Source of the DNA: an uncultured Tissierellia bacterium
Lineage (GTDB): Bacteria; Bacillota; Clostridia; Tissierellales; Peptoniphilaceae
Assembly: GCA_902489145.1 (NCBI GenBank)
Contig: CABTYV010000051.1
Location: forward strand, 1 to 7,667
DNA: 7,667 nt
Direction of reading: 5' to 3'
Part shown: one piece after another, positions 1 to 5,260 of the stretch
Numbering within the stretch: position 1 is the first letter of the stretch
Layout of the letters: each line of letters begins with the position of its first letter
The notes under the pieces: model-generated
Told to the model about the DNA's origin: nothing
Databases searched by the model: none
The model's input: the letters and a program-made list of their open reading frames with translations, nothing else
Made by a program: the position numbers and the translations under genes

Positions 1-13
1 ATCCCAAAAGGAA

Positions 14-44
14 GCGCCCCCGACAGGGGCGCCTCTGCTTTTTT
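14..44 (+). terminator. Rho-independent terminator at the left edge
   Basis: A perfect 7-bp stem, GCGCCCC (14-20) and GGGGCGC (26-32), closes a 5-nt loop. It is followed on the plus strand by CTCTGC and a run of six T (39-44). This is a typical intrinsic terminator for a plus-strand gene lying left of the window. Read on the minus strand the hairpin is followed by TTCCTTTT, so it could also stop leftward transcripts from the exporter operon ending at 362 (inference). Confidence 0.75.
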
Positions 45-51
45 CCAATCC

Positions 52-68
52 GTCGGCCGCAGGCCGAC
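52..68. repeat. Perfect 7-bp hairpin, 3-nt loop
   Basis: GTCGGCC (52-58), loop GCA, GGCCGAC (62-68). The stem is perfect and GC-rich, directly after the terminator T-run. It resembles in geometry (7-bp arms, 3-nt loop) the hairpin elements at 188-204 and 7569-7585, but its flanks differ, so membership of that family is uncertain. No gene lies here. Confidence 0.6.
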
Positions 69-106
69 ACCGCATTGCAGGCATTCGCTTGCGATTTGGT
101 CGAAGC

Positions 107-144
107 TGTAGAGGAAAATGGCCACCTCCCGATTTTCCTCTACA
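107..144. repeat. Perfect 13-bp inverted repeat with C-rich loop
   Basis: Arms 107-119 (TGTAGAGGAAAAT) and 132-144 are exact reverse complements, separated by a 12-nt loop, GGCCACCTCCCG. The stem is more A/T-rich than the surroundings. Neither strand has a T-run after it, so it is not a standard terminator. On the plus strand the loop exposes CACCTCC, the same core as the 16S anti-Shine-Dalgarno; on the minus strand the loop reads GGGAGGTGG. It could be a small-RNA or mRNA 3'-end structure, or the relic of a mobile element; the function is unknown. Confidence 0.7.
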
Positions 145-183
145 CCCATCGCTCGCCACCCCAAAAAACCATAAAATCCGATC

Positions 184-210
184 GGAAGGGCGACTTCGTC
201 GCCCCTCCAT
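184..210. repeat. Dispersed hairpin element, copy 1
   Basis: GGGCGAC (188-194), loop TTC, GTCGCCC (198-204) form a perfect stem flanked by GGAA on the left and CTCCATATA on the right. The same plan (GAAGG, stem, 3-nt loop, stem, CCCCTCC, AT-rich) recurs at 7565-7597 with different stem bases. Just left of it lies the 10-bp palindrome TCCGATCGGA (177-186). Read leftward, hairpin and palindrome are followed by TTTTATGG and then six T (complement of 163-168), so this block may end transcripts of the leftward exporter operon. Confidence 0.55.
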
Positions 211-253
211 ATAGATTCCACGCCACCACGCCCGGCAGCGGCGTCAAATCCCT

Positions 254-398
254 GCAGCGGCGCCCGCCCCTGTGCCAGGCGCGTTGCCAATCCTGCCCCG
301 CCGGTCTACGCAGCGGCGCCCGCCCCTGTGCCAGGCGCGTTGCCAATCCCGCCCCGCCGGTTTATGCGGGGGCGTCCACCCCTGTGGCGGTCGCATTG
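254..398. repeat. 56-bp tandem repeat: two near-identical copies plus a diverged third copy inside the gene end
   Basis: Copy 1 is 254-309 and copy 2 is 310-365; they match at 53 of 56 positions. A third, diverged copy starts at 366 and matches about 25 of its first 33 bases; it lies inside the 3' end of the exporter gene that stops at 362. The stop codon TAA (364-362) has a counterpart in copy 1, TAG (308-306). Read leftward, copy 2 in the matching frame would encode IGNAPGTGAGAAA then stop, which resembles the real protein end GDNATATGVDAPA. The unit is not a multiple of 3, so reading frame rotates between copies. Confidence 0.85.
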
Positions 399-2368
399 TC
401 CCCCTCCGCGGCGGGCGCATTGGCATAGTATTGGGCTTGGGCCTGCCAGAGGCGGTGGTAGGGGCCGTTGGCGTCCTGGAGGAGCTGGTCGTGGGGGCCT
501 TGCTGAACGACTTGGCCGTGGTCGAATACCCAGATCTGGTCGCAGAAGCGACAGGAGGAGAGGCGGTGGCTGATGTAGATGGCCGTGCGTCGCTGGACGA
601 TTTCATTGAGCTGGGCATAAATTTCTGCTTCGGCAATGGGGTCCAAGGCGGCGGTGGGCTCGTCGAGAATGAGGAAGGGGGCCGGACGGTAGAGGGCCCG
701 GGCAATGGCGATCTTCTGGGCTTCCCCGCCGGAGATTTCCACGCCATTGTCGCCAAATTGCCGGTAGAGCTGGGTGTCGAGTCCTTCCGGCAGGCTTTGG
801 AGGCGGTCGGCGAGACCTGCTTTTTTCAAGGCATCCCGCACGCGGGCGGCATCGTAGGAAAAGCGACCCGCAACATTGGCCGCTAAGGGCTGGGAGAGGA
901 GCTGAAAATCCTGAAAGACGATGGAAAAAAGGGCGCGATATTGCGCAAGGGGGTAGGTCCGAATGTCCCGTCCGTTGAGGAGGATTTGCCCCTCCTGGGG
1001 GTCGTAGAGACGGCAAAGGAGCTTGATGAAGGTGGTTTTTCCGGACCCATTCTCCCCGACGATGGCCAGCCGCTGGTCAATGGGTATGCGGAGATTCACG
1101 TGGCGGAGGGTCCAATTTTCGGTGTCAGGGTAGCGGAAGGAGACGTCCGAAAACGTGAGTACTGGGTGTTGGCCCAGGGCGGATTGCAGCTGGAGTGCAG
1201 CCTCAGCCTTCCCAGTTCCAGCCCCAACCTCATCCCCTACGTCCGCCTCCAACTCCGCCTTGCCCCAGGGTGCATCGGCCGGGGCCGCCTCCATGGCATG
1301 GGGCCAGGAGAGATAGCGGTCAATTTGCGCGAGGAAGGGGCCATTGGTTTGCATGTCGGAGAGGGTGGAGAAAAGGAGGGTGATATGACGGCTGAGGGTG
1401 GTGGCGGCTCCTACATACTGGGTGATGGAGCCGATACCAAAGGCGCCGGCCAGGGCTTTGAGGCAGGTAAAGAGGTAGATGGTAAAGGTGAAGACGGCCG
1501 AAAGACCAGCCGAGAGGCCACGGACGAAGCCGCCCCGGCCCCGGTCAAAGCGGGCGAAGGGGCCGTTGAGGCCGAAGCCCTGATCAGAGGTGGCTTCAAA
1601 GAAATGGCGAGCAATGGAATATTGCTGGTAAAAGCGAATATCAGCGTCCCGCTGATCGCCCCCAAAAAAGCCGAAATAGGAAAAGACCCGGTTGCCAAAA
1701 CGGGCGTGTTGGGCCATTTGGGCAACCTTACGTTCGCACCAGCCATAGAGGCGGGCTGAAAGCAGGCTGATCAGGAGCATGAGGCCCAAAAGGCCCAGGG
1801 GAAAGATGGGATGGTTGAGCCATTGCAAGGGAGAGTGGTCCGGTACGCGTTGGAAAAAGAGGCCCATGCTGAGCAAAAGGGCGCTGAGGATGCCAACGAC
1901 CGATTCCACGAGATTGGGGAGGAGGGAGACGGCAATGCCAAAGCCAAAGCCGCCCCAGTTCTCATTTTGCTGGATTTGGGTGCGCAGGTCGTGGAGAGCC
2001 GGCCGGTCCAGATCGGCGAAGTCCATGGTCCACTGCTTGTGAAAATAGGTCATCCGGTAGTGGAGGTGGGCCAGTTCACTGCGGACATTGGCCCATTCGT
2101 GGAAGAAGTCTTGGAGGAGACCCAGGAGGGCAATCAGCCCCACCGACAGCAGGACCCAGAAGCGCAGGGTATCCGGCCGGCGTGGACCGGCAAGCTCGTT
2201 GAGGATTTGGGCGGAGAGGTAAATTAGGACGTAGGGCAGGATGGCCGTGAGGAGCTTGTCTAAGGCGAGGGCCGGAAACAGCTGGGGATCCAGGCGGTGG
2301 ATCTGGCGCATGGCCTTGATCTGGCGCTGGAGGGCCTCTCGTAGCGGCATTTTTTCATCATTTGGCAT
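362..2368 (-). CDS. ABC exporter half-transporter, membrane domain fused to ATPase (second subunit)
   Basis: This 668-residue protein is one half of a type IV (MsbA/MdlB-like, COG1132) ABC exporter in the cytoplasmic membrane, expected to pair with the product of the gene upstream. About six membrane helices are visible (near 39-59, 69-88, 147-171, 187-206, 285-305, 306-327). The ATPase domain follows: A-loop Tyr413, Walker A GENGSGKT (438-445), Q-loop Gln486, signature ISGGE (545-549), Walker B LILDE (566-570) with catalytic Glu570, and switch His601. The signature has Glu instead of the usual Gln in LSGGQ. The protein is longer than the usual 580-620 residues because of an Ala/Glu/Gly-rich linker (about 358-400) and a low-complexity tail (about 649-668). 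The ATG overlaps the preceding stop as TAATG, with AAGGAG at 2384-2379, 10 nt upstream, so translation is probably coupled. Substrate unknown. Confidence 0.93.
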   Translation of the reverse strand: MPNDEKMPLREALQRQIKAMRQIHRLDPQLFPALALDKLLTAILPYVLIYLSAQILNELAGPRRPDTLRFWVLLSVGLIALLGLLQDFFHEWANVRSELAHLHYRMTYFHKQWTMDFADLDRPALHDLRTQIQQNENWGGFGFGIAVSLLPNLVESVVGILSALLLSMGLFFQRVPDHSPLQWLNHPIFPLGLLGLMLLISLLSARLYGWCERKVAQMAQHARFGNRVFSYFGFFGGDQRDADIRFYQQYSIARHFFEATSDQGFGLNGPFARFDRGRGGFVRGLSAGLSAVFTFTIYLFTCLKALAGAFGIGSITQYVGAATTLSRHITLLFSTLSDMQTNGPFLAQIDRYLSWPHAMEAAPADAPWGKAELEADVGDEVGAGTGKAEAALQLQSALGQHPVLTFSDVSFRYPDTENWTLRHVNLRIPIDQRLAIVGENGSGKTTFIKLLCRLYDPQEGQILLNGRDIRTYPLAQYRALFSIVFQDFQLLSQPLAANVAGRFSYDAARVRDALKKAGLADRLQSLPEGLDTQLYRQFGDNGVEISGGEAQKIAIARALYRPAPFLILDEPTAALDPIAEAEIYAQLNEIVQRRTAIYISHRLSSCRFCDQIWVFDHGQVVQQGPHDQLLQDANGPYHRLWQAQAQYYANAPAAEGDNATATGVDAPA

Positions 2369-3540
2369 TAGAAATCCGCTCCTTCCTGATAATAGCGACT
2401 CTGCACCTGGTAGAGGGCGGCATAGCGTCCGCCCCGTGCCAGAAGAGCTTCATGACTGCCCTCCTCCGCAATCCCCCCATCGCCGATAAAGAGAATGCGG
2501 TCGCAGAAGCGAGTCGAGGCCAATCGGTGGGAGACGAAAATGGAGGTCTTGCCTTGGGTCATCTCATTGTATTTGAGGTAGAGGTCATTTTCGGCCAATG
2601 GGTCCAGGGCCGCTGTGGGTTCGTCCAGGACCAGGAGAGGCGCCTCCCGATAAAGGGCCCGAGCCAGCATGAGCCGCTGCGTTTCCCCGCCGGAAAGGAG
2701 GGTGCCATCATCCCAGAGGGTCCGGCCCAGCTTGGTATCCATGCCCTGCGGCAGACTTTGGACCTTTTCCAGCAGCCCCGCCTGATCCAGGCAGCGCGCC
2801 ACCTTATCCCGGTCCGCCCCCTCCATCACCTGGGCCACATTTTCGGCCACCGAAATATCCAGCACGGAGAAATGCTGAAAGACGATGGCAAAGGCTCCAT
2901 AGTATTCCTGGCGGTTGAAGCGACGGATGTCAATGCCGTTGAGGAGGACCCGCCCCTGCGTCGGATCCAGTAGGCCGACGATCAGCTTGACCAGGGTGGT
3001 TTTGCCCGCCCCGTTGAGGCCGACGATAGCCAATTTTTCCCCGGCGTGAAGGGTGAGCGAGACCTGATCCAGAATGGCCGTATCCGAATTCGGATACTGG
3101 TAGGAAACCCCTTCCAGGCGAATCTCGGCCCCCCGGGTCAAGTCCGGCAGGGCTATTCCCCCCGAAAAACGGAAGGGCTCCGGCAGATGCAAAAAATCCC
3201 AGACGCTCTCCAAAGCCCAGTCCTCTTTTTGCAGGGTGGAAAGCTCGTTCAAAATGCCGCTCATCCAATTGGTAAAGCCGCTGACGGCGGAAAAATAGAG
3301 CAAAAAGCGGGAGGCCGGCAGCCCCTGCGCCAGGGTCAAATGAAGGAGATAAAAATAGGCGAGACCGTTGCGGGCCAGGCTCAAGACCACATCCACCACA
3401 TGGCCCACCAGCACTTTTCTGGCACTTTTGTTCAGAAAGGCCTCCTGGGCCAGCCGGAGGCGATCATATAGCTCCTCCAGCCAGGGCCTCAGACCAAAAA
3501 GGCGGACATCCTTGGCCAGGGCGATGGAGGACGATTGCTT
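2368..3540 (-). CDS. C-terminal fragment of the first exporter subunit (helices 5-6 and ATPase)
   Basis: After the TAG codon the frame stays open for 390 codons. Residue numbers here refer to the joined protein. It holds two membrane helices (about 276-300 and 306-326), then a complete ATPase: A-loop Tyr377, Walker A GLNGAGKT (402-409), Q-loop Gln450, signature LSGGE (510-514), Walker B LLVLDE (530-535) with Glu535, and switch His566. All catalytic residues are present. No convincing restart exists: the first GTG, at 3414, has no well-spaced ribosome site, and GGAGG at 3446-3442 sits 5 nt before a CTG codon only. Independent expression is therefore doubtful. It ends in TAATG, sharing one base with the next gene. 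Confidence 0.6.
   Translation of the reverse strand, partial: KQSSSIALAKDVRLFGLRPWLEELYDRLRLAQEAFLNKSARKVLVGHVVDVVLSLARNGLAYFYLLHLTLAQGLPASRFLLYFSAVSGFTNWMSGILNELSTLQKEDWALESVWDFLHLPEPFRFSGGIALPDLTRGAEIRLEGVSYQYPNSDTAILDQVSLTLHAGEKLAIVGLNGAGKTTLVKLIVGLLDPTQGRVLLNGIDIRRFNRQEYYGAFAIVFQHFSVLDISVAENVAQVMEGADRDKVARCLDQAGLLEKVQSLPQGMDTKLGRTLWDDGTLLSGGETQRLMLARALYREAPLLVLDEPTAALDPLAENDLYLKYNEMTQGKTSIFVSHRLASTRFCDRILFIGDGGIAEEGSHEALLARGGRYAALYQVQSRYYQEGADF
2379..2384 (-). promoter_or_regulatory. Ribosome binding site of the second exporter subunit
   Basis: AAGGAG, read leftward, lies inside the last codons of the first subunit gene and 10 nt before ATG 2368. With the TAATG overlap it supports stop-start coupling between the two exporter genes. 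If the upstream ribosomes stop early at the TAG codon, this site would have to work without coupling. Confidence 0.6.
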
Positions 3541-4224
3541 CTACATATACTGGAATTTTTTATCCAAATCCGCCTCAATCGAGCGGTTGCGGTAGCGCCA
3601 GGCATCCATGTGGCGGGAGACGAGAAAGCTTGCCAGGGTCGTCCCGATCACCACCAGCAGGAGGACCGGCTCCAGCCCGGTCAAGAGACTGAGGTAGACC
3701 GCAAAGCCCAATCCATTGGTCAAAAGGGTGGTGAGCGTAGTCCAAACATGCTCGCCGGGCTCGCTATTGGCCGAGACAGCGTCGTAGGCCTTGCCGCGCA
3801 GCTTCAGGATGTCGGCGTCCAGGGTGTTGGGATAGGAGGTCGTGTTGGTTTTTTCATTCATGCCCATGACCAGCTTGCTCCGGAGGGCAATCCGCCCCCA
3901 CTGGCTCCGATTACTCAGATATTCCTTGCTCCCAAGGAGGACGAACAGCAGAAGGGAAAAGGCAAAAATGGTTTTTAATAGGTCGGACAGGGGGCGGGCC
4001 AGCTCCACCTGCAGCAAAATCTGGGGGGCAATGAAAAGCTCGACCAGCTGCAGGGCGACGCTCACCAGCGCAAGCAGCAAGCCCATCCCCAGCACGCCGC
4101 GGCCCTGTTGCCAGGCAAAGGCCAACATTCTTCGGACATTGGGGAAAAAGCGGAAGGACGCCTCCTGCTTTTGGCCCCCCTTCGCCGCAGCGGGCGGAGA
4201 TGGGATGGGATTGGATTGGGACAT
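3541..4224 (-). CDS. N-terminal fragment of the first exporter subunit
   Basis: This part encodes 227 residues: a polar, Pro/Ala/Lys-rich start (1-22), an amphipathic stretch, then membrane helices near 45-68 and 82-99, a cytoplasmic loop, and helices near 160-181 and 184-203, ending at the TAG codon. It corresponds to helices 1-4 of the exporter membrane domain and has no ATPase, so it should not transport alone. The start at 4224 is firmly set by an unusually long ribosome site (4238-4228) and a promoter at 4318-4290. Ribosomes are therefore expected to translate it well even though the product is truncated. Confidence 0.7.
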   Translation of the reverse strand: MSQSNPIPSPPAAAKGGQKQEASFRFFPNVRRMLAFAWQQGRGVLGMGLLLALVSVALQLVELFIAPQILLQVELARPLSDLLKTIFAFSLLLFVLLGSKEYLSNRSQWGRIALRSKLVMGMNEKTNTTSYPNTLDADILKLRGKAYDAVSANSEPGEHVWTTLTTLLTNGLGFAVYLSLLTGLEPVLLLVVIGTTLASFLVSRHMDAWRYRNRSIEADLDKKFQYM

Positions 4225-4227
4225 CGT

Positions 4228-4238
4228 GGATCACCTCT
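4228..4238 (-). promoter_or_regulatory. Extended ribosome binding site of the first exporter subunit
   Basis: Read leftward, AGAGGTGATCC (4238-4228) precedes ATG 4224 by 3 nt. The wider stretch AGAAAGAGGTGATCC (4242-4228) equals the complement of the common bacterial 16S rRNA 3' end (AGAAAGGAGGTGATCC) except for one missing G. This is far longer pairing than normal and fixes the start codon. Confidence 0.8.
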
Positions 4239-4276
4239 TTCTTGGGCAGGCCCGCTCCGCATGATTGGACCGCCTA

Positions 4277-4337
4277 ACGATCGTCTTTTATTATAGCGAA
4301 AAACATGGTCCCTGTAAGCAACCGATCGTTGATCAAC
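4277..4337. promoter_or_regulatory. Palindromes bracketing the leftward promoter (candidate operators)
   Basis: ACGATCGT (4277-4284) is an 8-bp palindrome at the expected transcription start of the leftward promoter. AACCGATCGTT (4320-4330), an interrupted version of the same motif, lies just upstream of the -35 box, and the 10-bp perfect palindrome GTTGATCAAC (4328-4337) overlaps it. The two CGATCG centres are 45 bp apart. This layout fits binding of one dimeric regulator on both sides of the promoter, but no regulator gene is in the window, so this is inference. Confidence 0.4.
4290..4318 (-). promoter_or_regulatory. Leftward promoter of the exporter operon
   Basis: Read leftward, the -35 box CTTACA (4318-4313; 4 of 6 consensus bases) is followed by a 17-bp spacer and a perfect -10 box TATAAT (4295-4290). 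Transcription should begin near 4283, giving an untranslated leader of about 59 nt before ATG 4224. Confidence 0.7.
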
Positions 4338-4385
4338 TCAAAAGGAGCGGTTGCAGCTCGCCCCTCCGCATGGAGCTTCCCCTCC

Positions 4386-4408
4386 ACCGGGCCTTGTCCT
4401 TTCCCGGT
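4386..4408. repeat. Small inverted repeat in the divergent control region
   Basis: ACCGGG (4386-4391) and CCCGGT (4403-4408) pair over an 11-nt loop. A second small pair, GAGC (4345-4348) and GCTC (4356-4359), lies nearby. There is no T-run on either side. Between the two promoters nothing coding is seen; the role of these pairs is unknown and they may be chance. Confidence 0.35.
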
Positions 4409-4464
4409 TGCTCCGGTCTGGGTTATGTAAAGAATGTGTAAAATAAGCGGTTTATGGGCCCTTT

Positions 4465-4486
4465 TCATCGGATGATCTTTTATAAT
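4465..4486 (+). promoter_or_regulatory. Rightward promoter -10 with adjacent palindrome
   Basis: A perfect TATAAT (4481-4486) stands 5 nt after the palindrome TCATC-G-GATGA (4465-4475). No -35 box with a sensible spacer is visible (bases near 4457-4464 are GC-rich), and there is no TG extension. The palindrome sits in the spacer, where a repressor, or a spacer-binding activator, would act. The start of transcription would be near 4493, giving a leader of only about 19 nt before ATG 4512. Confidence 0.55.
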
Positions 4487-4497
4487 GAAGTCAATAC

Positions 4498-4506
4498 AAA
4501 AGGAGG
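4498..4506 (+). promoter_or_regulatory. Ribosome binding site of the rightward ATPase gene
   Basis: AAAAGGAGG ends 5 nt before ATG 4512 and decides the start. The in-frame ATG nine codons upstream (4485) overlaps the -10 box TATAAT and lies before the expected transcription start, so it cannot normally be translated. Confidence 0.85.
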
Positions 4507-4511
4507 ATACC

Positions 4512-5258
4512 ATGGCAAAAGTGATTGAGGTAACCGGACTGGTCAAGAAATACAAGGAGCTCACGGCAGTAGACCATTTGGACTTGTCGGTGGAGGAGGG
4601 TGAAATTTTGGGCCTTTTGGGGCCCAATGGATCGGGCAAGTCGACCACGATCAATTGTATTTTGGCCCTGCTGAAAAAGGATGCAGGATCCATCAAGATC
4701 TATGGCCAGGAGATGACCCCCGAATCCTACGACATCAAACGCCGGATTGGGGTCGTTTTTCAGGAGGTCGGTGTCTATGAAGAGCTCAGCGTATGGGAAA
4801 ATATTGACTACTTTTGCGGCCTCTATGTGCCGGACCGCAAGGAGCGCAAGGTCCTGGTCGATCGAGCCATTGACCTGGTGGAGCTAAGAGATTTTGTGAA
4901 ATTCCGCCCGAAAAAGCTCTCCGGCGGCCTCCTGCGCCGGCTCAATATTGCGTGCGGCATTGCCCACCGGCCCGATTTGATCTTTTTCGATGAGCCCACC
5001 GTGGCAGTCGATCCCCAGTCCCGCAATAAGATTTTGGAAGGGATCCAGCAGCTCAACCGGGAAGGGTCCACCATCATCTACACCTCGCATTATATGGAGG
5101 AGGTCGAGCTTTTATGTCATGATATTGTCATTTTGGACAAGGGGCGCGTCATTGCCCGGGGGACGGCCGAGGAGCTGAAAAAATCGCAGGGCATGGACGA
5201 GCGCTCCAGCCTCAACGACGTCTTCCTGGCCCTGACCGGAAAAGAGCTGAGGGATTAG
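4512..5258 (+). CDS. ABC-2 type exporter ATPase subunit
   Basis: This 248-residue protein has no membrane segment and is the cytoplasmic ATPase (COG1131, CcmA-like) driving the two permeases that follow. Motifs in order: A-loop Tyr14, Walker A GPNGSGKS (37-44), Q-loop Gln84, signature LSGGL (136-140), Walker B LIFFDE (156-161) with catalytic Glu161, D-loop VAVD (164-167), and switch His193. The signature ends in Leu where Gln is classical; related ATPases of this family often read LSGGM, so this is a family feature rather than damage. The start at 4512 is preferred over 4485 (see the ribosome site). The gene ends in TAG, 2 bp before the next ATG. Substrate unknown; drug, peptide or lipid export are all possible for the family. 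Confidence 0.93.
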   Translation: MAKVIEVTGLVKKYKELTAVDHLDLSVEEGEILGLLGPNGSGKSTTINCILALLKKDAGSIKIYGQEMTPESYDIKRRIGVVFQEVGVYEELSVWENIDYFCGLYVPDRKERKVLVDRAIDLVELRDFVKFRPKKLSGGLLRRLNIACGIAHRPDLIFFDEPTVAVDPQSRNKILEGIQQLNREGSTIIYTSHYMEEVELLCHDIVILDKGRVIARGTAEELKKSQGMDERSSLNDVFLALTGKELRD

Positions 5259-5260
5259 CC

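Larger units (their letters stand above)
2368..4224 (-). pseudogene. ABC exporter half-transporter (first subunit) interrupted by in-frame TAG
   Basis: The frame from ATG 4224 to TAA 2368 spans 619 codons, the normal length of an MsbA/MdlB-type half-transporter, but codon 228 (3543-3541) is TAG. No frameshift is involved: both sides lie in the same frame, and the joined protein would run DKKFQYM-stop-KQSSSIALAKDVRLFG without a visible gap. The parts together give six membrane helices and a complete ATPase, so this was one gene. TAG is used as the ordinary stop by two plus-strand genes here (5256-5258 and 7440-7442), which argues against recoding. A recent nonsense mutation is the simplest reading; a base-calling error or a suppressor tRNA remain possible. 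It heads the leftward operon, and its loss would leave the downstream subunit without its expected partner. Confidence 0.8.

Noticed and set aside
254..365. 56-bp repeats and 22-bp repeats as a CRISPR array
   Set aside because: The units are directly adjacent without unique spacers, and no cas gene is present.
75..756. Open frames on both strands over the left repeats (75-428 plus, 244-756 minus)
   Set aside because: They run through tandem repeats and the antisense of a real gene, and give low-complexity Pro/Arg/Ala products without ribosome sites.
941..1759. Long open frame (272 codons) on the plus strand opposite the second exporter gene
   Set aside because: It is antisense to a clear ABC exporter, has no ribosome site or recognisable domain, and its composition reflects the third-position bias of the real gene.
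2368..3414. Independent gene starting at GTG 3414 for the C-terminal exporter part
   Set aside because: The frame is open back to the TAG at 3541, the GTG has no well-spaced ribosome site, and the product would lack helices 1-4; it is the rest of the interrupted gene.
3541..3543. TAG as a pyrrolysine or reassigned sense codon
   Set aside because: TAG is used as the plain stop at 5256-5258 (2 bp before the next ATG) and at 7440-7442; exporters of this family are not known to carry pyrrolysine.
4485..4511. ATG 4485 as start of the rightward ATPase
   Set aside because: It overlaps the -10 box and precedes the likely transcription start; ATG 4512 has an ideal ribosome site.
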